Both the position numbers and the translations under genes were made by a program. Of a DNA stretch of 23,063 bases, positions 15,757 to 23,063 are shown in pieces (the first letter of the stretch is position 1; every line of letters begins with the position of its first letter). The notes under the pieces are model-generated. The model ran no database searches. It saw only the letters and a list, made by a program, of their open reading frames with translations, and was not told the origin of the DNA. The DNA is from Pelagophyceae sp. CCMP2097 (taxonomy: Eukaryota > Sar > Pelagophyceae), in NCBI GenBank assembly GCA_026770575.1, contig MU657228.1, positions 162,364 to 185,426 on the forward strand, written 5' to 3'.

Positions 15757-17023
15757 ATGGTGGCGGCTTCGACTTCCGGGAAAGCGCCGACATCTGACAT
15801 GATGAAAATGTGAGTGCCAGCGTCGTTGAAAAAGGTGACCACGCCGTGTTTTCAACGACGGGTCGAACATGCCACACCGCATCGTCTCTGTCGAGACAAT
15901 TGCTGCGATAGGCCCGGCCGCGGCTCGAAGCGCGGCCACGACGAGGACGAAGCCCCCGGCGCCGGCTACGGCGGCACGGCGGTCTACGCCCAGCAAAGAG
16001 CCCGGCCCCAAGTCGCCGCCGGAGACGCCGGCGACGACGGGCCGCAGCTGCGCAGAAGGCCGAGGACGAGATGCGTCCCGTCGCGAGACTGCGGCGTCAC
16101 CGACGGGTCCGAGGAGGGCGCATCGCTTTTCTGCCTCGACTTTGCGCGCGGTTGCTGCCCCGACGGCGGGGAGTGCACGCACCGCCACGACGTGGCGTCG
16201 GTGGTGGACGATTTAAACGAGGCGTGTTTGAACGAAGAGTACGATGTTTTCGGCCGCAAGCGCAGTCTTCTTTTAACGGCTTGGGAGAAGAAGCACGGCA
16301 AAAAGGAAGCCGGGTCCGAAGATTTACAGAACAAGACTCTACACGTCTCTGGCCTGCAGCCGCCGGCGAAGCAGCGGACGGCGTTTTGCGGCGGGCGCGG
16401 CGGCGGAGCAAAGTCGGCAAAGGGGGCGACCGACGAAGCTGTTCGAGCGTGCTTCGGCGCTTTCGGTTCCGTGGTGGAGACGAACGTGCGCTTGGACGCG
16501 GTGGCGACGCGGCCGAATTGGGCGTTGGTGACGTTTGATTCGAGGGCGTCGGCGGAAGTGGCAAAGGAAGCCATGACTGGGCAGTCGCTCACCCTCCAAT
16601 CTGCCGAAATCCTCCAGATCCGATTCGCAGAGCAAGACGACGCCGCGCCCGGCGCCAACGACGGCGCTGCTTTGCAAGGGTGCGCTTTCTTGATGGCCGA
16701 CGTCGTGCTGACGGTGAATGGGTAGGTACTTGAAGGCTTTACAGCCGGCACCGCGCCCCGCCCCAGAGGCGGCGCTGCCGGCGGGCTGGACGACGGCGCG
16801 GGACGAGACGGGCCGCGTCTACTTTTACAACCTGGAGTCGCGGACGACGCAGTGGCACGCGCCGCGAGCCGCGCCCATCGCGCCACCCGCGCCGCCTCTC
16901 GCGCCCTTGGAGCCGGAGGGCCTCGCGGCCGGCTGGTCTTTGGTGCACGACGAGAAGCAGCGCCTCGTCTACTACCACCACGCCGAGACCGGCAAAACGC
17001 AGTGGGACAAGCCGACTGAATAA
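15757..17023 (+). CDS. Cwc2/RBM22-like splicing factor with two C-terminal WW domains
   Basis: Three exons, 15757-15809, 15912-16679 and 16726-17023, total 1119 nt (372 residues). Introns are 102 nt (GTGAGT..GATAG) and 46 nt (GTGCGC..GGTAG), both phase 2. The middle exon reads RDCGVTDGSEEGASLFCLDF, then ARGCCPDGGECTHRHDV and YDVFGRKR. This is the CCCH zinc finger and Torus region of Cwc2/RBM22 (first Cys near residue 92). An RRM from about 160 to 250 follows (KTLHVSGLQ, WALVTFDSRASAEVAKEAM, ILQIRFAEQD). Cwc2 and RBM22 sit at the spliceosome catalytic centre and touch U6 snRNA and the intron. Two WW domains are added: LPAGWTTARDETGRVYFYNL (about 291) and AAGWSLVHDEKQRLVYYHH (about 340), each ending TQW. 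WW domains bind proline-rich ligands. Exon 1 is the least certain part; an ATG at 15715 is also in frame. Confidence 0.8.
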
Positions 17024-17785
17024 TCGGAATGTGGTGCATAATGTACAATTGTAGGGGAACAAAGTTTCTGTGGTGGCTTCTTGAAAAAGATCCACATCTT
17101 GAAAAGGGCGGGCTCGCCTGGGCCCTCGCAAGAGGCCACGAGGGTCCAGGCTTCCAGAATAGATCTCTGATCATATGAAGAACTTGTTGCAACTTCAAGC
17201 CGCAGTAGGATTTAAACAGATCCCGCTTACCTACGATTTTTTCGAAGGCGGCGAAGAGCATGCCCTCTCCGTAAGGATTTCCCGTAGGATTAGATATATT
17301 TTTTCGACATTTGAAGTGTTTCCAAGAGGGGGATTTTTCCGACGACAATTGAAGTGAATATGACGATAGACGGCCGACATGGGCCGCTCTGGAGCCTCAA
17401 ACCAAGGCATCAGAATTTTAACTCGGGGGTTAATCCGTCATCAGGGGACTTTAAGGGAGATTCCGACGACATTTGCGGCTTTTGCGGCTTTTGCGGCCGG
17501 CTTTTCCGACGACTTTTGCGGTGAAATTTTCGACATCGCGACGACATTGGCAACGACATTTGAGAGGATTTGAAACGATACTACGGGAAATCCTTACCTC
17601 TCCGGGACCTCTGGCGGCGGCGTTCGGCGTCGTCCGGCGCACCAGCACGGCGCACGCCTCTGCGGTCGACGCCCTCGAGCGAGCCTTTGCAGCCCAGATG
17701 GCCCGAACCGGCGTCTCTTATCGGTGAAGGCGATGGCTCCGAGGACCCGACGCGGCGCTCTTCGCTTCCAACGAGGGTCACCTAG
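17024..17785. other. AT-richer intergenic region with repeated ACGACATTTG-like motifs
   Basis: The motif (C)CGACGACATTTG or a close variant recurs at about 17301, 17338, 17464, 17507 and 17545-17563, beside a GCGGCTTTT tandem. From about 17590 to 17710 a frame reads GPLAAAFGVVRRTS and then ALERAFAAQMARTG. This may be an upstream exon of the BTB-kelch gene, but I could not find a start codon or a phase-consistent junction for it. Confidence 0.5.
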
Positions 17786-19611
17786 GCCCTGCTCGAGAAG
17801 GACTTCCACGCGCTTAAGGACGACCGCGCCGCAATGATGCGACGAGTCGACGAGAAGTTCGCGCGCGGAGAAGCCGACCTCGAGGAGAAACGCGCGGCGG
17901 TCGAGCGGGACCGCGCCGAGATGGACGAGGAGAAGGCGCATGCGGGAAGCGGCTCCTCCGCCCGAGGAGAAGATCAAGCTCAACGTGGGCGGCGCGCGCT
18001 TACAGGGCCCCGCAGGGGCCGGGAGCCTATTACTATCTAAGCATTATATGGCTTCCCGGGCTGGCAGTGCCGGGCCCGCCGCCCTGTGATTCCTAAATTA
18101 TTATTATTATTATTATAGTCGCCTCTCTTTTTTTTTTCTTTTTTCGCCGTTTTTTTTTTTTTAGCGATTGTTTTACATTGACGCGAGGCTGTAGATCGAT
18201 GGCGTCTAGTACCCTTTAAACCCTTCCGTGCATTTGCGCGTCAAAGGCTCGTTAAGAGGTATTGAGTGAGTGTAGACCTTTTTTATTTTTATTTTCGCCG
18301 TTTTTTTTTTTAGGCGATAGTTTTACATTCACGCGAGGCTGTAGAACGATCCCGCGAGGTACCCTACAAACCCTCCCGTGCGATTGCGCGTGTATGTTGG
18401 GGCAAGAGGTATTCAGTGAGTGTAGACGTCGCGGTCCATCCTCACAAAGGTCGAGGACTCGATGCTCGGGCGCATGTTCGGGCGCTGCGACGCGATGCTG
18501 CAGTCCGACCCTTTAGACGGGTCGATCTTCATCGACCGCGACGGCGAGCGGTTCCGACTGATCCTCGACTTCCTCCGCGACCTCGACGGTGCGCACATGC
18601 TGACAACGATTCGCGCGTTCGCCGAGGCTGCGCGAGAATCAATGATCAAGGAGCTGGACTACTTCGGCCTCGAGGCTGCCGTTTTCGGCGTGCGGCCGTG
18701 GACCGACGCTGCGGCGTTCCGGCCGGGGCCGGTGATGAGCTCGGCACGTTTGAATGTGCTGCCGTGTTTGCCGGCGGGCGCGTCATTGTGTTCGGCCAAC
18801 TTTTAGACGGGACTGCTGAGACGACGTTATTGCTCGACACCCAGACGATGGCCTTTACCGCTGGACCGAACTTGCTCGCGGGGCGAGTCGGCTGTGCGGC
18901 CGTCAAGATGGACGCGGACCGCGTGCTCGTGGTGGGCGGAATCTGTGCGACTACTTTGAACACGACGGAGATCCTCCACCTCTCGACGCTCACACTCACG
19001 CCGGGGCCGAGCATGCAATCGCCACGATTCTGTTGCGCGCTGCCATAGCGCTCGACGCTCGCAGCATCCTCGTCGTCGGTGGTTTGAATGACGAGTCTGG
19101 ATCGTCGGAAATCCTCAGCCTGGACACGATGGTCTTTTCGCCCGGGCCCAGCATGGCCACCTCGCGAGAAGGCTGTGCGGTCGTGGCGCTAGACGAGCAT
19201 CGCATCATGGTGGCTGGTGGCTGTGACCATTCAGAATTTTGGGCTACGACAGAGGTCCTCGACATCCGGACCATGGCGTTCGCGCCCGGGCCGTCGATGG
19301 GCTCGGCTCGCGCTTACTTCGCGGCCGTGCAAGTCGATGATCGACACGTTCTCGTCATCGGCGGGAAGGACTCGGAAGACACAGAATCGGCTACAACCGA
19401 GCTCCTCGACATGGCGACGATGGAGTTTGCGCCCGGGCCGACCATGCTGGCTGGGCGTGCCAGCTTTGCAGCCGCTCGACTCGACGTCGCGGGCGACGAG
19501 CCAAGTGTCTTCGTGATTGGGGGAGAGGATAGGAAGACTATATTGTCGACGACGGAGGTGCTCGCCATCGAGCATCGAAGGGACGCGCGAGCGCCGCGCC
19601 GGCGGCTCTAA
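17786..19611 (+). CDS. BTB(T1)-kelch protein with coiled coil, disrupted
   Basis: The acceptor at 17785 opens a charged coiled coil (ALLEKDFHALKDDRAAMMRR, then EEKRAAVERDRAEMDEEK). A BTB/T1 domain follows, KIKLNVGGARL at about 17970-18002, continuing at 18426 with TSRSILTKVEDSMLGRMFGR and FIDRDGERFRLILDFLRD. About six kelch repeats then run from 18720 to 19560 (for example MAFAPGPSMGSARAYFAAVQ and RVLVVGGICATTLNTTE). T1 domains oligomerise and often recruit Cul3 ligases, and kelch blades bind substrate; that role is only family-based. The frame is broken near 17937 (2 nt short), 18750 (1 nt short) and 19037 (2 nt extra). The 420 bp between the BTB halves lacks a usable GT donor. Either a decaying gene or assembly errors. 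The 5' end is unresolved. Confidence 0.65.
18127..18428. repeat. About 150-bp tandem duplication with poly-T tracts, inside the BTB interruption
   Basis: Two diverged copies, about 18127-18278 and 18279-18428, share poly-T, CGCCG, more poly-T, TTTTACATT, ACGCGAGGCTGTAGA and an ending ATTSAGTGAGTGTAGAC. The second copy ends at the splice acceptor proposed for the second half of the BTB domain; the first carries the same acceptor-like end. A (TTA)n microsatellite precedes them at about 18097-18117. Confidence 0.8.
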
Positions 19612-19981
19612 CCACGGTGTAACTCACAACGAGCGTTCCGACCTCGGGCTCTCCAGGTGGCAGCGCCTGCCGCTGGTCGGGGTCACAAAAAGGAGAGGAG
19701 ATGGACCCCGTCGAAGTCGGAAGCGCTTGCAGGAAGCCCACGCCCACGAGGGTCCAATCGGTGACTTGCTTCAGATCCACCCTGGCTGGGCTGCCCCAAA
19801 GGGGAACGACCCTCGAACCCGGATCAAAGGTCGGCTTCCAGGCCCAGAGGCCCGGTGCCAGTGCCTCGGAGAGTGCGTCGGCTAATCGAGCGCGGCGTCT
19901 CCTCGCGGAGATCTGGGCCACTTTGGCTCTTGGGTCAAGTCGGGGTCGCCGATTGGAGGGCGCTGGCGTCGGCGGCGTCAT
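19538..19981 (-). CDS. Hypothetical ORF antisense to the kelch 3' end
   Basis: An uninterrupted 147-residue frame begins MTPPTPAPSNRRP at 19981. Its composition is ordinary (LADALSEALAPGLWAWKPTF, then QVTDWTLVGVGFLQALP) rather than the Arg-rich text typical of shadow frames here. It overlaps the last 74 bp of the kelch gene in convergent orientation and would be divergent from the kinase gene. No family is recognised, and it may be chance. The plus strand of the same stretch is an open frame running into the kinase but looks less protein-like. Confidence 0.3.
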   Translation of the reverse strand: MTPPTPAPSNRRPRLDPRAKVAQISARRRRARLADALSEALAPGLWAWKPTFDPGSRVVPLWGSPARVDLKQVTDWTLVGVGFLQALPTSTGSISSPFCDPDQRQALPPGEPEVGTLVVSYTVVRAAGAALARPFDARWRAPPSSTI

Positions 19982-20120
19982 CGTGCGCCGCCGTGGATCG
20001 ACCCGCTGCAAAGTTTCGGGCTCGGATCTCCCAGGAAGACCCCCGACACATTCCCGAACATCTTCCGAACACTGCCTCTGTTCTGGCTGGGCCCAGCGGA
20101 TCCTCCACCCGCGCGCGCGC

Positions 20121-22565
20121 ATGCTCTCCCTCCCGCCGTCGAGCGATGCGCCGCGCGCCGCGGCAAACGAACCGGGCCACGTGGAGACCCTCGCCGCTGC
20201 CTTTGCGGCCGCGCCGCTCTGCGCCTGCGTCGTCGACGCGCGCGGCCGCGCCACAAAGGCAAACGCACGCTTCCTGGAGGAAGTCGGGCCGCTCTATACC
20301 TTTGCGCAGCGCGCGTTTGAGCACGTGGGCGCAAGCGACGCCGCCGTCGGGCGGCTGAAACTGGCCTTTGACGAAGCGCGTTTGACGGGCCGCAGCGTCA
20401 AGGTGCGCGACGTCGAGTGCCTCCTGCTCGGCAGCGGCTACCCGGTGGCCAAGCACGTCGACTGGTCCGTGGCGCGCATCGGGGACACGGGCAACCTCTG
20501 CGTCATCGGCGACGTCGTCGCCGTGGCCGACGAGGCGCAGCGGGAGCACGACGCCGAGCTTTTAGACTGTTTCCAAAACGCCCCAATCGCCATGCACTGG
20601 CTGAGCGGCGACGGTATCGTCCTCTGGGCGAACAACACAGAGCTTCGCGTCTTGGGATACACGGCCGAGGAGTACATCGGCCAGCCCATCATGCACTTCC
20701 GCCCCGATGACGCCGAGCTCGTGCTGGAGATCTTCAAGACGCTCGGCTCGGGCGCCTCGATCAAGGACGTGCCCGTGCAGTTCCGCGCCAAGGACGGCAG
20801 AATCGTGCCGCTGCTCATCGACTCGAACGTCAACTACACCAAAAGCGGCGACTTCAACCACACGCGGTGCTTCATCCGCGACGACACGGGCAGCAAGGTC
20901 AACGAGGCGCGCGCCGAGCTCCTGGTGCGCGAGCTGAAGCGGTCGGCAGAGCTTTTCGACGCGTTCGTCTCACGGACGCTGCACCTCGTGCGCACGCCGT
21001 GTCACGTCGTTTTGGCGGACTTGGACAGACTACAGACGGGCGAGCTGGCACGCTGCGAGGCGGACTCGGTGCTCCACGAGGCGACGCACCTGCTGGAGCA
21101 CGTGATTGGCATGACTGTGGACGTTTCCGACATTATGCGCTTTGAGCAGGGCGCGGCGCTCAAGGTGCGCCGGCAGGCCACAGACCTCAGGGAACTCTGT
21201 AGGGCGACGGTGGACCTGGCGCTACCCCTGGTGCGCGAGGGCGTCGAGCTCATCTTTAACTTTGATGCCGGCGGCGGCTCCGTCTCCACGGACGACGTCG
21301 TTGTCGTACGCGTCTTGACGCACCTCTTGAGGAACGCGGCGGCGGCGACGGCGCAGGGCCGCATCGTGCTGCGCGTCTCGCACGGCGAGGACGACGTCAT
21401 GATTGCCGTCGAGGACACGGGCCCCGGCCTGAGCACGGGAGACCTCTTGTTCATAAAGCGCTACTCGGCAGACCTCCGCGCGCTTGAGGAAATGCCCCTC
21501 AACGACGCCGTCGCCGCGCGCGGCAAGCTCGAGCAGGACCTCTTAATAAGTAGCGGCAAGGAGGGCCTCGGCGTCGGCCTCTCGCTGTCGTATTGGCTGG
21601 TGCATGCGCTCGGCGGCGAGCTGCAGTGCGAGAGTGTGCGCGGCCGCGACACGTGCTTCTGGTTCCGGCTACGGCGCAGCGCCGAGGACCGCGGCAGCGC
21701 GGCGCCGGGCGAGGTCTACCACCCGCGGCGCAGGGACGCGTCCCGGTCGGCATCGGTGGCAGCGTCCATGGCGGCGCACGTCCGAAATGAAGAAGCCACC
21801 ACGGTCATGGACGACGGCGCGGGCACGCCGCCGACGTCGTCGCTGAGCGCGACGCAGAGCTCGCGGAGCGCGTCGCAGGGCTCGCCAGATGCCGCCCGAG
21901 AGTCGGCCGCCCGCGACCAGGCCTCGCCGGCGGCGCTGTCGGCGGCGTTGGCGCTGCGCGTCATGGCGTCGGCGCAGCCGTCCCCACAGCCCGAGGCGCC
22001 GGAGCCCGAGGCGCCGGAGCCCGAGGCGCCGGAAACCGAGGCGCGGCAGCCGCGGCTCGCGCCGTGGGCGCGGTCCGACTTTGACGTGCCCCCGACCGCT
22101 GCGGTCACGCCCTCGGCCGCCACCATCGCGCGCCGCGGCGTCTTCGAGGCGACCAAGGTTCCGCACGTCCTCATCGTTGAGGACTCGCCGCTCTGCGCCA
22201 AAGTGTGTGCGCTGATGCTCTCGCGCGCGGGCTGCACGTCGCACGTCGTCGGCGACGGCGCGCAGGCCGTGGCGGCGCTCGAGGCCTCGGCGTCGGACTA
22301 CGACCTCGTTATGATGGATTTGAGGATGCCGGTGATGGACGGCTTCGAAGCAACGCGCATATCCAAACAACGCCTTGGCGTCAGTCTGCCCATCGTCGCG
22401 ATGACGGCCGAGTCTGGTTTCGAGACTCGCGCGTTGTGCGAGGAGTCCGGCTTCGACGACGTGAGCACCAAACCCGTCAAGCTTGCAACGATTGTCCAGC
22501 TCCTGGAGAAGCACGTCAAGGGCATCGCCGCCCCGCCCGCGAAGCGCGCAAATGCGGCAGGATGA
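20121..22565 (+). CDS. Hybrid sensor histidine kinase, PAS-PAS-HisKA-HATPase-REC
   Basis: A single exon of 814 residues from ATG 20121. The frame is open upstream to 19701, but that part lacks domain character. A first PAS-like domain lies at about 23-134. A second, clearer PAS at about 148-256 reads NAPIAMHWLSGDGIVLWANN, then LGYTAEEYIGQPI. The H-box is TLHLVRTPCHVV with His288. The ATPase has an N-box HLLRNA (Asn405), G1 EDTGPG (432-436) and G2 GLGVGL (482-487). A disordered Ser/Ala/Glu-Pro linker follows (PEAPE repeated). The receiver at about 682-800 has HVLIVEDS, phospho-acceptor Asp733 in MMDLRMPVMDG, and Lys784 in STKPV. All catalytic residues are present. It should autophosphorylate in response to a PAS-sensed signal and relay to its own receiver. 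No transmembrane segment is seen, so a cytosolic sensor is likely. The ligand is unknown, and no HPt or response-regulator gene is adjacent. Confidence 0.93.
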   Translation: MLSLPPSSDAPRAAANEPGHVETLAAAFAAAPLCACVVDARGRATKANARFLEEVGPLYTFAQRAFEHVGASDAAVGRLKLAFDEARLTGRSVKVRDVECLLLGSGYPVAKHVDWSVARIGDTGNLCVIGDVVAVADEAQREHDAELLDCFQNAPIAMHWLSGDGIVLWANNTELRVLGYTAEEYIGQPIMHFRPDDAELVLEIFKTLGSGASIKDVPVQFRAKDGRIVPLLIDSNVNYTKSGDFNHTRCFIRDDTGSKVNEARAELLVRELKRSAELFDAFVSRTLHLVRTPCHVVLADLDRLQTGELARCEADSVLHEATHLLEHVIGMTVDVSDIMRFEQGAALKVRRQATDLRELCRATVDLALPLVREGVELIFNFDAGGGSVSTDDVVVVRVLTHLLRNAAAATAQGRIVLRVSHGEDDVMIAVEDTGPGLSTGDLLFIKRYSADLRALEEMPLNDAVAARGKLEQDLLISSGKEGLGVGLSLSYWLVHALGGELQCESVRGRDTCFWFRLRRSAEDRGSAAPGEVYHPRRRDASRSASVAASMAAHVRNEEATTVMDDGAGTPPTSSLSATQSSRSASQGSPDAARESAARDQASPAALSAALALRVMASAQPSPQPEAPEPEAPEPEAPETEARQPRLAPWARSDFDVPPTAAVTPSAATIARRGVFEATKVPHVLIVEDSPLCAKVCALMLSRAGCTSHVVGDGAQAVAALEASASDYDLVMMDLRMPVMDGFEATRISKQRLGVSLPIVAMTAESGFETRALCEESGFDDVSTKPVKLATIVQLLEKHVKGIAAPPAKRANAAG
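21990..22034. repeat. 15-bp tandem repeat, three copies, coding
   Basis: Units of the form CCCGAGGCGCCGGAG at 21990, 22005 and 22020 encode PEAPE three times in the linker between the kinase core and receiver of the hybrid histidine kinase. Confidence 0.85.
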
Positions 22566-23063
22566 AACCATGTCCGCCGAGGCGAGGGGTTAAAGCCACG
22601 TCGCCGTGAACGCACGCCGAGACCTGGCGCATCCATCCCCTGAATTTGCCGACCGGCCTCGTCGAGGCCGCCCGCCGACCTACCTCGCCGCCGACTCGCA
22701 ACTCTGTCGCCGCCGCCGCCGGAATATATAACTCCTTCCCCGCCCGCATGGCCGCCCCCGTTCCTCACCGGCGGGAAGGATCGGAACCTCGCACAAAAAA
22801 TAGGGCTCGCTGAACAGGATTTTCAAACAACATTTGATTTTTTTTATAGAATTTCACTAAGTGAGAAAATTGCACGGGCACCCGCACCAGGAAAACTACA
22901 ATTGTAGGAATTCCTATAGGACCTGGTCACTGCCAAAGACAGTTTAGAGGATTATGGGCCCTGTTTTTATTGTAATTACAGTGTAATTACTGTTACACAC
23001 GTATTTACAGTGTAAAGTGAAGGTCATATTTTTAGAGGCGCTCAAACGAGGCGCAATGGGGCT
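22566..23063. other. 3' intergenic region with possible TATA promoter and AT-rich tail
   Basis: ATATATAA at 22724-22731 lies 17 bp before an ATG at 22748 that opens a 21-residue frame (TGA 22811). This could be the first exon of a gene running past the window, but nothing downstream supports it. From about 22790 the DNA turns AT-rich with short imperfect repeats and palindromes (GTAATTACAGTGTAATTAC at 22973-22991, then TTTACAGTGTAAAG). ACAATTGTAGG occurs here (22908-22918) and also at 17044-17054. Confidence 0.4.

Noticed and set aside
18262..18516. Plus-strand ORF of 84 residues starting in poly-T
   Set aside because: It translates the 150-bp repeat and reads out of frame into the BTB exon.
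19701..20120. Upstream extension of the histidine kinase frame
   Set aside because: The frame is open, but the 140 residues look non-protein-like and lie before a well-placed ATG at 20121.
1..23063. CRISPR array, prokaryotic operon, phage or biosynthetic cluster
   Set aside because: No spacer-separated repeats beyond simple tandem repeats were seen. Genes are intron-bearing, on alternating strands and functionally unrelated.

Overview
The window reads as nuclear DNA of a microbial eukaryote. Genes lie on both strands, coding sequence is very GC-rich (Arg/Ala/Pro-biased antisense frames), and AT-rich patches are confined to intergenic or intronic DNA. About 25 short introns (42 to 249 nt, mostly GT-AG, apparently some GC-AG) interrupt conserved domains. 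The gene set (CXXC and MBD chromatin protein, CCDC124/Lso2, Cwc2, hybrid histidine kinase, 2OG-Fe(II) oxygenases) fits a unicellular alga such as a pelagophyte-like stramenopile or a haptophyte. That placement is inference; no ribosomal or organellar marker is present.

Layout. 1-817: non-coding with small repeats. 818-3035 (-): chromatin protein with MBD-like, HUN (Hpc2/ubinuclein) and CXXC domains. 3487-4554 (+): seven-repeat WD40 propeller with two frame breaks. 4881-5824 (-): secreted 2OG-Fe(II) oxygenase of prolyl 4-hydroxylase type. 6359-7406 (-): CCDC124/Lso2-like ribosome-associated protein. 7708-10471 (-): 817-residue low-complexity protein. 10715-12471 (-): phytanoyl-CoA dioxygenase family protein in eight exons. 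12668-14037 (+): SagB-type nitroreductase in six exons. 14388-15533 (-): membrane-anchored glycosyltransferase. 15757-17023 (+): Cwc2/RBM22-like splicing factor with two added WW domains. 17786-19611 (+): BTB(T1)-kelch protein, disrupted in several places. 19538-19981 (-): weak hypothetical ORF. 20121-22565 (+): PAS-PAS hybrid histidine kinase. 22566-23063: AT-rich non-coding DNA, possibly with a promoter.

Gene structures were rebuilt by hand. I followed conserved domain text from one reading frame to the next, then required splice sites whose phases match. For seven multi-exon genes the summed exon length is an exact multiple of three, which supports the models. Pairs 10715-12471/12668-14037 and 14388-15533/15757-17023 are divergent and share promoter intervals of about 200 bp. 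The genes have unrelated functions (chromatin, translation, splicing, signalling, oxidation), so no operon-like pathway is implied.

The most novel item is the 818-3035 gene. It joins a histone H3.3-chaperone motif (HUN) to two DNA-methylation reader modules (MBD-like and CXXC) in one polypeptide. Secondary points are the Cwc2-WW fusion, the two frame-broken propeller genes, the probable GC-AG introns, and a 150-bp tandem duplication that copies a splice acceptor.
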